Positions 1 through 8,639 of a stretch of DNA of 64,000 bases are shown one piece after another. The stretch comes from Micromonospora sp. C28SCA-DRY-2 (GTDB lineage: Bacteria > Actinomycetota > Actinomycetes > Mycobacteriales > Micromonosporaceae): the NCBI RefSeq assembly GCF_030519475.1, contig NZ_JAUMKD010000011.1, forward strand, positions 62,001-126,000, in the 5' to 3' direction. Under the pieces are notes generated by a model, which saw nothing but the letters and a program-made list of their open reading frames with translations, was not told where the DNA came from and did no database searches. Position numbers and translations under genes: made by a program. How positions within the stretch are numbered: position 1 is the first letter of the stretch; every line of letters starts with the position of its first letter.

Positions 1-190
1 TTCCATGCCTCCACCTCACCACATTCCGGACGCCCGGAACGGCCGTACCGGCGGGAGCGACGGCGGTCGGCGAACCAGCGGGTGAATCGTGTTCGCGCTG
101 CTCAACCGGGCTTTTTGCGTACCTTGAGCAGGTTGGGCTCGTTGAACGGCGATGGAAGGCGTCACGGGACGAGCGGAGGGGCGAGGGGCG

Positions 191-919
191 ATGCACGTCG
201 TGATCATGGCCGGCGGCGCGGGGGTGCGACTGCGTCCGTTCACCTCGACGCTACCGAAGCCGCTGGTGCCGATCGGGGAGAGCTACGCCATCCTGGAGAT
301 CATCCTGCACCAGTTGGCGGCCCATGGCTTCACCCACGTCACCCTGGCCATCAACCACCTCGGCTCGTTGATCCGCGCGTTCGTCGGCGACGGATCCCGG
401 TTCAACCTGACAGTGGAGTACGTCGAGGAGCGGCAGCCGCTGTCCACCATCGGGCCGCTGTTCGGCATCCGGGACCGGCTGCCGGAGCACTTCCTCGTGA
501 TGAACGGTGACGTCCTCACCAATCTGGACTACGCCGACCTGCTGGCCACCCATCGGGATTCCGGCGCACCGCTGACCGTCGCCACCTACCGGCGCACCGT
601 GAAGATCGATTTCGGGGTGCTGGAGACCGAGGGCGACAAGGTCACCTCCTTCTCCGAGAAACCCGTCCTGCACTACCGGGTCAGCATGGGGGTCTACGGG
701 CTCTCCCGGAGCACCATCGCGTCCTATCCGGTGGGCCAGCCCTTCGGGTTCGACCAGCTCGTCCTGGACCTCCTCGGCAGGGGCCAGCCGCCGGCGGGCT
801 ACGAGTTCGACGGCTACTGGCTGGACATCGGCCGGCCCGAGGACTACGACGAGGCCAACCGGGCCTTCCCCGACGTGGCGCCGATGCTGCTGCCCGTCGG
901 TACGCCGTCACCGGCATGA
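191..919 (+). CDS. sugar-1-phosphate nucleotidyltransferase
   Basis: Predicted to activate a sugar 1-phosphate with an NTP to give an NDP-sugar, the entry step for a dedicated sugar in the glycan locus. The 242-residue product has the family N-terminal loop AGGAGVRLRP (residues 7-16), the KPLVPIGE segment (23-30) and a metal-binding MNGD motif (104-107). The length fits a single-domain nucleotidyltransferase with no acyltransferase or isomerase fusion. ATG 191 follows a purine-rich GGAGGGGCGAGGGG stretch. An upstream in-frame ATG at 152 would add 13 residues before the conserved start and is rejected. The stop overlaps the next ATG by 4 nt (ATGA), so it is the first gene of a translationally coupled set. 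Substrate (glucose, mannose or amino sugar) and nucleotide cannot be told from sequence. Confidence 0.9.
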   Translation: MHVVIMAGGAGVRLRPFTSTLPKPLVPIGESYAILEIILHQLAAHGFTHVTLAINHLGSLIRAFVGDGSRFNLTVEYVEERQPLSTIGPLFGIRDRLPEHFLVMNGDVLTNLDYADLLATHRDSGAPLTVATYRRTVKIDFGVLETEGDKVTSFSEKPVLHYRVSMGVYGLSRSTIASYPVGQPFGFDQLVLDLLGRGQPPAGYEFDGYWLDIGRPEDYDEANRAFPDVAPMLLPVGTPSPA

Positions 920-1887
920 CGAGGCTGCTGCTCTTCGGCGCCTCCGGTTTCATCGGCAGCCAGGTCCGGCGGGCGTTGGAAGCCGACGCGGACCTCGTCT
1001 GCCCCGGGCGCGCCGAGTGCGACCTCGCCGGCTGCGACCGTGAGGACCTGCGTGACCTGGTCGCCGCCGTTCGTCCCCGGGCGGTCGTGAGCTGTGTGGG
1101 CGCCACCGTCGGCAGCGCCGCCGAGCTGGTCCGGGCCAACACGCTGAGCGCCGCCAAGCTCGTCGACGCCGTCGCCGTCGCCGCGCCCCGCGCCCGGTTG
1201 GTCCGGCTCGGCTCGGCCGCCGAGTACGGGCCGGTGCCGTTCGGCACCTCGGTCACCGAGGACACGCCGCCGCGGCCGGTCAGCGACTACGGCATCAGCC
1301 AGGCCGCGGCGACCCGGTTCGTCGAACTGGCGGCGCGCACCGGTCGGGTCGATCCGGTCGTGCTCCGGGTGTTCAACCCGATCGGCCCGGGCCTGCCACG
1401 GACGACACTGCTCGGGCGGGTGGCGGCGTCGGTCGCCCGGCTCGCCCCGGGCGCCGACCTGCCCACCGGCCCGCTGGACGCCCACCGCGACTTCGTCGAC
1501 GTCCGCGACGTGGCGGCGGCGGTCCGGGCCGCGGTGAGCGTGCCCGCTCCCGCGGCGCGGGTGGTCAACATCGGCAGCGGGCGGGCGGTCCCGGTGCGGG
1601 AGGCCGTCCGGCTGCTGGTCCGCACGGCGGGAGCGGCGGTGGAGGTCCGGGAGAACCGGCCGCCGTCCCCACGGTCGGCGGCCGTCGACTGGGTCCGCGC
1701 CGACATCCGCCGCGCCGCGACCGTGCTGGGTTGGACGCCCCGCCACGAGCTGACCGACTCGATCCGGATGTTGTGGCATGCCGTGGCCGCCGAGTCGGCC
1801 GTACCCGATCCGGTCCGTGCCGGCCGGACTGGCACCGTGCCCGCCCCGGAACGGGGCGGACCGCAGAAAGAGGAGCAGATGACATGA
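916..1887 (+). CDS. NAD(P)-dependent epimerase/ketoreductase of the extended SDR family
   Basis: A 323-residue extended SDR with the Rossmann motif GASGFIG (8-14) and the substrate-side Ser in GSAAEYG (100-105). The catalytic YxxxK reads YGISQ (125-129), so the usual lysine is a glutamine, encoded by CAG. This makes classical SDR chemistry uncertain. It may be a reductase with an altered active site, or impaired. It overlaps the genes on both sides by 4 nt (ATGA both times), and the next gene is a 4,6-dehydratase-like SDR. By context it would reduce or epimerise the keto-sugar made by that neighbour. The specific reaction is not known. Confidence 0.85.
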   Translation: MTRLLLFGASGFIGSQVRRALEADADLVCPGRAECDLAGCDREDLRDLVAAVRPRAVVSCVGATVGSAAELVRANTLSAAKLVDAVAVAAPRARLVRLGSAAEYGPVPFGTSVTEDTPPRPVSDYGISQAAATRFVELAARTGRVDPVVLRVFNPIGPGLPRTTLLGRVAASVARLAPGADLPTGPLDAHRDFVDVRDVAAAVRAAVSVPAPAARVVNIGSGRAVPVREAVRLLVRTAGAAVEVRENRPPSPRSAAVDWVRADIRRAATVLGWTPRHELTDSIRMLWHAVAAESAVPDPVRAGRTGTVPAPERGGPQKEEQMT

Positions 1888-2891
1888 CGAAGCACCCCAC
1901 CGGCGACCTGGTCGCCGTCACCGGCGCAGGCGGTTTCATCGGCTCGCACCTGGTCGAGGCCCTGGTCAACCAGGGGCACCGGGTGCGGGCCCTCGTCCAC
2001 TACAACGGCGCCGGCTCGCACGGCTGGCTGGACACGCTGAGCCCGGAGCTGCTCGCCGAGGTCGAGGTGGTGGCCGGTGACATCCGGGACCGGGGGATGG
2101 TCCAGCGGCTGGTGGACGACGTCGCCGTCGTCTACCACCTCGCCGCGCTCGGCGGGATCCCGTACTCCTACCTGGCGCCGCAGTCGTACGTCGACACGAA
2201 CGTCACCGGGACCCTCAACGTGCTGGAGAGCGCCCGGACGGCCGGCACCGGCCGGGTGGTGGTCACCTCCACGAGCGAGGTGTACGGCACCGCGACCACC
2301 GTCCCGATGACCGAGGAGCACCGGCTGCGGGGCCAGTCCCCGTACGCCGCGTCCAAGATCGGCGCGGACAAGCTGGCCGAGAGCTACCACCTCAGCTTCG
2401 CGCTGCCGGTGGTCACCCTCCGGCCGTTCAACACCTACGGACCGCGGCAGTCGACCCGGGCGGTCATCCCGACCATCGTCAGCCAGCTCGCCAAGACCAC
2501 CGGCGCCGTCCAGCTCGGCGCGCTCACCACCACCCGTGACCTGGTGTACGTGGCCGACACGGTGGCGGCGTTCATCGCGGTCGGCACCGCCGCGGAAGCG
2601 GCCGTGGTGGGCCGGGTCTTCCAGGCGGCCACCGGCCGGGAGACCGCGATCGCCGAGCTGGTCCGCAAGATCGCGGCGATGTTCGGCAGGGAACCGGAGG
2701 TGGTGGTCACCGAGGGGCGGCTGCGTCCCGCCGAGTCCGAGGTGGAGCGGCTCGTCGGCGACAGCAGCCTGCTGCGGGCCCGGACCGGCTGGCAACCCGC
2801 CACCACCATCGACGACGGCCTGAAGGCGACCGTGGAGTGGTTCCTCGACCCCGCCAACCTGGCCCGTTACCGCACCGACCGGGCGGTGTAG
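1884..2891 (+). CDS. LegB-like NAD-dependent nucleotide-sugar 4,6-dehydratase
   Basis: A 335-residue extended SDR with GAGGFIG (14-20), STSEVYG (129-135) and an intact YAASK active site (154-158). The segment after the first Rossmann unit (HYNGAGSHGWLD) and the RPFNTYGPRQS block resemble LegB-type 4,6-dehydratases, which convert UDP- or GDP-GlcNAc to the 4-keto-6-deoxy sugar. The ATG sits after an AGAGGAG ribosome site and overlaps the previous stop by 4 nt. It probably works with the nucleotidyltransferase and SDR upstream to make one 6-deoxy sugar. This pathway is distinct from the CapD/PglF-type dehydratase at 9906-11777. dTDP-glucose or GDP-mannose dehydratase activity is an alternative. 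Confidence 0.85.
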   Translation: MTKHPTGDLVAVTGAGGFIGSHLVEALVNQGHRVRALVHYNGAGSHGWLDTLSPELLAEVEVVAGDIRDRGMVQRLVDDVAVVYHLAALGGIPYSYLAPQSYVDTNVTGTLNVLESARTAGTGRVVVTSTSEVYGTATTVPMTEEHRLRGQSPYAASKIGADKLAESYHLSFALPVVTLRPFNTYGPRQSTRAVIPTIVSQLAKTTGAVQLGALTTTRDLVYVADTVAAFIAVGTAAEAAVVGRVFQAATGRETAIAELVRKIAAMFGREPEVVVTEGRLRPAESEVERLVGDSSLLRARTGWQPATTIDDGLKATVEWFLDPANLARYRTDRAV

Positions 2892-2990
2892 GGCCATCGC
2901 CGGATGTTCACCCGCAAGGGCGTACCTGGACGTCCGGGTCGCCGGCCGCTCGTTGAGCGGATGGCGGACCCGGACGGGAGGATCGACGTG

Positions 2991-4379
2991 ATGATGGTGC
3001 GTGGCGACGTCTGGTCGCCCGAGAACGGGAACCCTGTCCCGCCGTCGCCGGATCGGGCAGCGCCACGACCGCGCGCCGGGCTCGGTTCCACCGTCCTCCG
3101 CGCGACGGTCGTCGTGCTGCTGCTCAACTTCGACCAGTTCCCGCGGACGGTCGGCCGGAGCTTCCTGCTCACCGCGGCGGCGCTGGCGGTGCCGCTGGTG
3201 CTCTACGAGGTGCTCCGGCCCGCCTCCCGGGCCCGGGTGGTGGTGTTCTGGGTCCTGCTGACGTTCGGGGTCCTCGCCCTGCCCGGCTTCCTGCGCGTCC
3301 CGGAGTCGGAGTACGGCCAGCAGAAGTTCTTCCTCCTGCTCACCCTGACACTGCTCGCCACCGTCGCCGTCGCGATCGTCCGCAATCGGCGCGACGTGGA
3401 GATGTTCGCCGCGGTGTTCGTCGTCTGCGGTGTCGTGTTGGCGCTCGCGGCGTTGGCCGGTGACGCCCAGAACGGCCGGTCGGGCGGGTTCGGGTCCAAC
3501 CCCATCTGGCTGGCCCGGGCCATCGGCGGCGCGATCGTGGCCGTCGTCTGGCTGTACCTGTGCCGGCGGCTGGCGCCCTGGCCGGCGGCGGCGGTGGCGG
3601 TCCTGCTCGCGCTCGGGCTGTTCGCCACCGGCTCCCGGGGGCCGTTGGTGGCGACCGTGGTCGCGCTGCTCGTACTCGTCCTCGCCGGGCTGCGGCGGCA
3701 GACCAGCCGGGGCCGTCGCGAGTGGGTCATGCTGGGCCTGATGGGCGGGCTGGTGGCCGCCGTGATGGCCCTGCCCGCGCTGCTCCCGCCCCGGATGTAC
3801 GCCCTGATCGTCGACCCGTCGGACGAGTTGTTCGGCACCGCGCGGGCGGAGATGCGGGAGCGCACGATGACCGTGATCGCCGACCACCCGATGGGCGTCG
3901 GCTACGGGAACTGGAACTACCACGCCTGGATGCCCGAGCACAACTATCCGCACAACCTCTGGCTCGAACTCCTCGCCGAGGCCGGCTGGCTGGTGGGTGG
4001 GGCGTTCATCCTGGCGGTCGCCGCCGTGGCGATCGGGCTCTGGCGCGCGGCCAGGGTGGACACCGTGGCCGGGTTCGTCCTCGCGCTGCTGGCGTTCAAC
4101 GCGGTAGCGGTCGCCACGTCCGGGGACGTCAACGCCAGCCGGACCCTGTTCTGCTCGCTGGCCCTCGGCGTGCTCGTGCTCATCCGGGCGACGTCCGACG
4201 GCGGTCGACACCGCCGGTCCGGCGACCGTCCCCGCCGGTCCGCTGGCCACGTCGCCCGCCGGCCGCGGCGGGCCGGACCGGTGCCCGGGCACGGGTACCG
4301 GGAAGGTGCCGCGTCCCACGCCCGGTCCGGGTCCGGCCGGCCCGCCGGGCCGACGACCGGGGAGTACGCCCGCCGGTGA
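2991..4379 (+). CDS. O-antigen ligase/polymerase family membrane protein (Wzy_C-like)
   Basis: A polytopic membrane protein of 462 residues with about ten hydrophobic segments and a periplasm-type loop containing the conserved GVGYGNW...HNYPHNLWLELLAEAG region, typical of O-antigen ligase/Wzy proteins. It would polymerise or ligate the lipid-linked glycan on the outer face of the membrane. ATG 2991 was chosen because GGGAGGA lies 8 nt upstream; in-frame ATGs at 2904 and 2961 lack one. The last ~65 residues are Arg/Pro/Gly-rich, cytoplasmic and low in complexity, unlike the rest. It ends in a GTGA overlap with the flippase gene. Confidence 0.85.
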   Translation: MMVRGDVWSPENGNPVPPSPDRAAPRPRAGLGSTVLRATVVVLLLNFDQFPRTVGRSFLLTAAALAVPLVLYEVLRPASRARVVVFWVLLTFGVLALPGFLRVPESEYGQQKFFLLLTLTLLATVAVAIVRNRRDVEMFAAVFVVCGVVLALAALAGDAQNGRSGGFGSNPIWLARAIGGAIVAVVWLYLCRRLAPWPAAAVAVLLALGLFATGSRGPLVATVVALLVLVLAGLRRQTSRGRREWVMLGLMGGLVAAVMALPALLPPRMYALIVDPSDELFGTARAEMRERTMTVIADHPMGVGYGNWNYHAWMPEHNYPHNLWLELLAEAGWLVGGAFILAVAAVAIGLWRAARVDTVAGFVLALLAFNAVAVATSGDVNASRTLFCSLALGVLVLIRATSDGGRHRRSGDRPRRSAGHVARRPRRAGPVPGHGYREGAASHARSGSGRPAGPTTGEYARR

Positions 4380-5698
4380 GGTGGCCGCGTGCTGCCCGGA
4401 TGTCGGCGAGCCGGCGGGGCGTGGTCGCCATCGCCGCCGGTTCGGCCGGGGGTCAGGTGCTCGCGCTGGCGGCCGCCCCGCTGCTGTCCCGGATCTACCG
4501 CCCGGCCGACTTCGGCGTCTTCGCCGTGGTGGCGGCCCTGGTGGTGACGATCGGCACCGTGGCCGCGTTCCGCTTCGAACTGGCGGTACCACTACCCGAG
4601 GAGGAGCGGGACGCGCAGGCCCTGGTCGCCCTGGGCCTGGCCGCCGCCGGCGTCACCGCGCTGCTGGGCACCGTCGTGGTGCTCGTCGCCGGCGCGGACG
4701 TCAGCCGGCTCTTCGGTCAGCCGGAGCTGGCGCGGTGGCTGTGGGTGGTGCCGCCGGCCGCGGCCGCCATGGGGGTCGTCCTGGTTCTCAACCAGCTCGC
4801 CGTCCGGCACCGCCGGTACGGCTCGATCGGCCAGCGCAGCTTCGCCCAGTCGCTGACCATCGTGGTCACCCAACTCGGCGCCGGCCTCGCCGGGCTCCGC
4901 CCCGGCGGCATGGCGCTGGGCCTCGGCGTCGGCCAGGTCGCCTCCGCTGTCGTCCTGCTGCGCGACGCCGGCCTGCGCAGCGCGGAGGGCAGGGCGGGAC
5001 GCGACCGCCGGCGGCTGCGGGCGGTGGCCCGCCGGTACCGCCGGTTCCCGTTGCTGCTCGCGCCGTCCGGGCTGCTCAACATCCTCGGCACCCAGTTCCC
5101 GGTGCTGCTCATCGCCTCCTGGTACGGCGCTTCCGTCGCCGGCTGGCTCGGGCTGACCCAACGGGTGGTCGCCATGCCGGCCGCCCTGGTGGCGTCGGCG
5201 GTCGCCCAGGTCTACCTGGCGGAGATCTCCCGGGCGGCCCGGGAGGGCGCCGGCACGGGACGGCGCATCTTCGTCGGAGCGAGCCGGAAGCTGACCCTGA
5301 TCGCCGTGCCGAGCGCCCTCCTGCTCGTCGTCGCCGCGCCGGCGGCGTTCTCGGTCCTCTTCGGCGCCGGATGGGCGACCAGCGGGTCGTACGCCCAGGC
5401 GCTCGCGGTCTACATGGCCGTGCAGTTCGTCGCCTCGCCGATGTCGCAGACGCTTGTCGTCTTCGGGCAGCACGGCCGTCAGCTCGCCTGGGACCTGGGT
5501 CGCGTCGTGCTGGTCTCCGGCGCGGTGTCCGCCGCCGCCCTGTCCGGAGCGTCGCCGCTGGCCGCCATCTGGACCATGAGCGTCTCCGGCGCGCTCGCGT
5601 ACCTGGCGTGCTGGTTGATGTCGCTGCGCGCCGTGACGAGTGGGGCGGCGACCCGGCCGGAACGGACGGCCGAACCAGCGGCGCTGGCCCGGACGTGA
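4376..5698 (+). CDS. polysaccharide flippase (MOP/Wzx-type oligosaccharide translocase)
   Basis: A 440-residue protein with 12 or so hydrophobic helices. It begins with a segment (GVVAIAAGSAGGQVLALAAA...LLSRIYRPADFGVFA) characteristic of Wzx/RfbX transporters in the MOP superfamily. It should flip undecaprenyl-linked glycan from the inner to the outer leaflet. GTG 4376 overlaps the previous TGA (GTGA), giving coupled translation; ATG 4400 is the alternative and has no ribosome site. It sits between the polymerase-like gene and a glycosyltransferase, as expected for a Wzx/Wzy-type locus. Confidence 0.88.
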   Translation: MRWPRAARMSASRRGVVAIAAGSAGGQVLALAAAPLLSRIYRPADFGVFAVVAALVVTIGTVAAFRFELAVPLPEEERDAQALVALGLAAAGVTALLGTVVVLVAGADVSRLFGQPELARWLWVVPPAAAAMGVVLVLNQLAVRHRRYGSIGQRSFAQSLTIVVTQLGAGLAGLRPGGMALGLGVGQVASAVVLLRDAGLRSAEGRAGRDRRRLRAVARRYRRFPLLLAPSGLLNILGTQFPVLLIASWYGASVAGWLGLTQRVVAMPAALVASAVAQVYLAEISRAAREGAGTGRRIFVGASRKLTLIAVPSALLLVVAAPAAFSVLFGAGWATSGSYAQALAVYMAVQFVASPMSQTLVVFGQHGRQLAWDLGRVVLVSGAVSAAALSGASPLAAIWTMSVSGALAYLACWLMSLRAVTSGAATRPERTAEPAALART

Positions 5699-5797
5699 GC
5701 GCCGGGCGACCCCACACCTTCTGGGGTGAATCGCACGTCCCGGTCACCCCCGCACTCGTTGATCCGGATAGCCGTCCGAAGAGAGGGGCTTGAGGCG

Positions 5798-5857
5798 ATG
5801 CAGGGCGCTGAGCGTCGACATGTCGGGTGCCGGTGGTCGTTCGGGGGGTCCCGATGA
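5798..5857 (+). CDS. putative 19-residue upstream ORF coupled to the glycosyltransferase
   Basis: ATG 5798 follows GAGAGGGGCTTGAGGCG, a better ribosome site than that of the next gene. It reads 19 codons and stops at TGA 5855-5857, which overlaps the glycosyltransferase ATG at 5854 by 4 nt (ATGA). The peptide is basic and rich in Arg and Gly, and has no recognisable domain. The arrangement could serve translational coupling or leader-peptide control. It may also be chance, since nothing shows that it is translated. Confidence 0.35.
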   Translation: MQGAERRHVGCRWSFGGSR

Positions 5858-7275
5858 CGGGCCGCCCGTGGGGAGGCGGGGGAGACGCCGCCGGCGGTCC
5901 GGACCCCGGGTCGGTGCCCGGGGCGCCGCCCCGGCTGCTCGTCGTCTCGTACCACTTTCCGCCGGCCGAGACGGTCGGCGCCCGCCGGCCGGGGGCGCTC
6001 GCCGCCTTCGCCCTGGACCAGGGCTGGGACGTGCGCGTGCTGACCGCCATCGGGGCGGAGCAGGGCGGGACGCCGGTCGGGATCCCCGAGGGCCTGGTGG
6101 TCCGGGCCCTCCCCGCGCCCCAGCTGCCCCGGGTCAACCGGACGTCCGGTCCGCGGCGGGACGGGGGCGCCGGGACGCCGGGGCGGGCCCGGCTCGCCGG
6201 CGCCCGGGCCGCGGCCGGCCGGTTGATCTGGAAGGCCGGCATGGAGCTGCTCATCCCCGACCCGCAGGTCAACTGGATCCGGGCGGCGACCCGCGGCTTC
6301 CTGCGGCGGCACGGTGGTTGGCGGCCGGACGTCATCCTGGCCTCCGGACCGCCGTTCTCCGGTTTCGTGGTGGCCGCCGCGCTGGCCCGCCGGTTCGGGG
6401 TGCCCTGGGTCGCCGACTACCGGGACCTGTGGTCGGTCGGCAACGAGTACTGGGTGCGCTCCGGCCTGCGCCGCGCGGTGGACCGCCGGCTGGAAGGGCG
6501 GGTGCTGCGCTCGGTGGCCACCTGCGTGACCGTCTCCGAGCCGCTGGCGGAGACCGTGCGCCGCACGTTCGGGGTGGACACCCACGTGGTCATGAACGGC
6601 ATCGACCGGCGGCCGGTGCCCGCGCCCGCCCCGGTCGGCGCGGTGGCCGCCGATCGTTCCGGCGAGGGCCGGCCGGGCGCGGTGCTGACCCTGGCCCACA
6701 CCGGGTACGTCTACCCGGGCAGGCGGGACCCCGGGCCGTTGCTGGACGCGATCGCGCTGCTCGGGCCGGATGCCGCCCGGGTGCACGTGGTCTTCGCCGG
6801 GGAGGACAACGGGATCGTCCGGGCGGCGGTCGACCGGGCCGGCGTCGGCGACTCCGTCACCCTGCTCGGCCACGTCTCCGCCGAGAAGTCCTGGCGCATC
6901 CAGGCCGAGGCGGACGCCCTCGTGCTGCTGATGTGGAACGACCCGCGGGACGCCGGCACGGTGACCGGGAAGATCTTCGACTACCTCCTGGCCCGGCGCC
7001 CGATCCTGTTGCTCGGCTACGAGGCGGGGGTGGCGGCGAAGCTGCTCCGGGACCGCGGCGCCGGAGTGGTGCGCAACGACAAACACGCGATCGCGGACCA
7101 GCTACGGGAGTGGCTGGCCGTGAAGGAGCGCCACGGCCAGCTGCCGGCGGTGCCCGCCTCCGCGCTGGACGGCCTCTTCCGGGAGGACCAGCTCACCGGC
7201 TACCTGGACCTCCTGCGGCGGGTGGCCGACGGGGGCGCGCCCGGCCGGCGCGCCCGGGTGGGTCGGCGGTCGTAA
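5854..7275 (+). CDS. glycosyltransferase family 4 protein
   Basis: A 473-residue cytoplasmic GT-B protein. The N-terminal domain opens with LLVVSYHFPPAETVGARRPG, the common start of WcaI/WsaF-like GT4 enzymes. The C-terminal donor domain carries LAHTGYVYPGR and GKIFDYLLARRPILLLG, equivalent to the nucleotide-sugar binding region. A Gly/Ala-rich insertion near residues 95-130 is variable. It would add one sugar to the lipid-linked glycan. ATG 5854 is preceded by GGGGGG with 4-nt spacing; GTG 5827 is the alternative. It is the last gene of the plus arm, followed directly by a strong hairpin. Confidence 0.85.
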   Translation: MTGRPWGGGGDAAGGPDPGSVPGAPPRLLVVSYHFPPAETVGARRPGALAAFALDQGWDVRVLTAIGAEQGGTPVGIPEGLVVRALPAPQLPRVNRTSGPRRDGGAGTPGRARLAGARAAAGRLIWKAGMELLIPDPQVNWIRAATRGFLRRHGGWRPDVILASGPPFSGFVVAAALARRFGVPWVADYRDLWSVGNEYWVRSGLRRAVDRRLEGRVLRSVATCVTVSEPLAETVRRTFGVDTHVVMNGIDRRPVPAPAPVGAVAADRSGEGRPGAVLTLAHTGYVYPGRRDPGPLLDAIALLGPDAARVHVVFAGEDNGIVRAAVDRAGVGDSVTLLGHVSAEKSWRIQAEADALVLLMWNDPRDAGTVTGKIFDYLLARRPILLLGYEAGVAAKLLRDRGAGVVRNDKHAIADQLREWLAVKERHGQLPAVPASALDGLFREDQLTGYLDLLRRVADGGAPGRRARVGRRS

Positions 7276-7287
7276 CGGGCTCAGCGG

Positions 7288-7319
7288 ATGGTCCCCGCCC
7301 GGTGAGGGGCGGGGACCAT
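7288..7319. terminator. bidirectional hairpin terminator between the two glycan arms
   Basis: A perfect 13-bp stem (ATGGTCCCCGCCC / GGGCGGGGACCAT) with a 6-nt loop lies between two convergent stops at 7275 and 7355. It can end transcripts from both strands. Confidence 0.75.
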
Positions 7320-7354
7320 CGTCGTGGTGGGCGGGCGGGTCGGGGCGGCTGCGG

Positions 7355-8575
7355 TCAGCGCGGGGCCGGCACCCGCAGGCCGCGGGCCGGCCAGCCCCGC
7401 CGTTCGGTCGCCTCGGCCACCGCCCGGTAGTAGTCGGCCCGCCGGGCGTCGAGTGTCTCGGCGGAGAACTGGCGGGCCCGGGCCAGGTTGCGGGCCGACG
7501 CGGCGGCGAGCCGGTCCGGGTCGGTGACCATCCGGCCGAGCGCGGCGGCCAGCGCCGCGGGGTCGTCGGGGGGAACCAGGTCCGCCGGGGCGAGCAGCTC
7601 CGGGATCCCACCCGCGGTCGAGCCGATCGCCGGGAGGGCCCGGGCCATCGCCTCGATCAGGGCCCGCGGCAGGCCTTCGGTACGCGACGGCATGACGAAC
7701 AGGTCGGCCGCGTCGAGGTGGCGGCGGACGTCCTCGACGGTGGGCAGGACGCCGGCGAAGGTGACCCGGTCGGTGACGCCGAGCCGGTCCGCCAGCTGTT
7801 CCAGGTGCGGCCGGTACGCACCGGCCCCGACGTGCACCAACCGGAGCCGGGGGCCGGGGCCGGCCGGGTGGGCGAGCGCCGCGACGAGCGTGTCGATGCC
7901 CTTGTAGAGCTGTTCGAGCGAGCCGATCGAGACGAGCCTGGCCTCGGTCAGCGCTGGCCGGACGGGGCGGGGGTTCGGCACGAAGGCGACCGCGGGCAGG
8001 TCGACGCTGGAGATGCCGGCCGTCGGCGTCGCCGGCAGGGCGGGATAGCGGCGCTGCAGATGGCGCTCCGTCTCGTACGCCACGGCGGCGGCGGAGCGGC
8101 ACTGCTGACGCAGCCGTCGGGTGGACGAGGCGCGCAGCACCGGCCGCAACGGGTGGCGCACCACGCCGGGGGCCAGCACGTCGTACGGATCGCCGATCAC
8201 CTCGAGGGCGTACGGCAGCCGCGCCCGCTCGCGCGCCGCGGCCAGCAGGGAGCCGATCGGGGAGGGCACCCGCAGGATGACCGCGTCCCCCCGGTCGGCC
8301 GCGGTGACGACCGACCGGGCCACCGCGCGCCGGCGCAGCACGTACTGGCGTGGACCGACGTAGTACGGCAGCGGCCAGACCTCGACGCCGTCGCCGTCGA
8401 CCCGGGCGGCACCCTCGGGCACCTCCGGCACGTCGAGCGTGCGGGCGGCGATCCGCACCCGATCGAACGCCACCAGATACCGTCGCCAGATCGCATAGTC
8501 CGGTCCGGCCTGGACCCAGACCCGGCCGTCGGGCGTACGACTGAACCGGGACTCCGACGTCACCACGACCCGCAT
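7355..8575 (-). CDS. glycosyltransferase family 4 protein
   Basis: A 406-residue GT-B enzyme. The acceptor domain starts MRVVVTSESRFSRTPDG. The donor domain has LVSIGSLEQLYKGIDTL and the retaining-GT4 EX7E signature in EGLPRALIEAMARALPAIG, followed by GGIPELL. It is a cytoplasmic sugar transferase acting late in the glycan pathway and is the last gene of the minus arm. ATG 8575 lies 64 nt after the stop of the preceding glycosyltransferase, so the two are probably co-transcribed. Linkage and donor are unknown. Confidence 0.87.
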   Translation of the reverse strand: MRVVVTSESRFSRTPDGRVWVQAGPDYAIWRRYLVAFDRVRIAARTLDVPEVPEGAARVDGDGVEVWPLPYYVGPRQYVLRRRAVARSVVTAADRGDAVILRVPSPIGSLLAAARERARLPYALEVIGDPYDVLAPGVVRHPLRPVLRASSTRRLRQQCRSAAAVAYETERHLQRRYPALPATPTAGISSVDLPAVAFVPNPRPVRPALTEARLVSIGSLEQLYKGIDTLVAALAHPAGPGPRLRLVHVGAGAYRPHLEQLADRLGVTDRVTFAGVLPTVEDVRRHLDAADLFVMPSRTEGLPRALIEAMARALPAIGSTAGGIPELLAPADLVPPDDPAALAAALGRMVTDPDRLAAASARNLARARQFSAETLDARRADYYRAVAEATERRGWPARGLRVPAPR

Positions 8576-8639
8576 CAGCGCCTCCCACCAGCCGCCCGGC
8601 GCACGCCCGCCGCGCCGCCGTCCGCCCCGACCGACCCGT

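Noticed and set aside
1..190. Partial upstream gene at the left edge
   Set aside because: No frame with acceptable codon use reaches the first gene; the short minus-strand frame 16-243 overlaps the nucleotidyltransferase start and looks like a shadow.
1287..4592. 1101-codon minus-strand open frame in the glycan locus
   Set aside because: It is antisense to the SDR, LegB-like and polymerase genes, with biased His/Gln/Arg composition.
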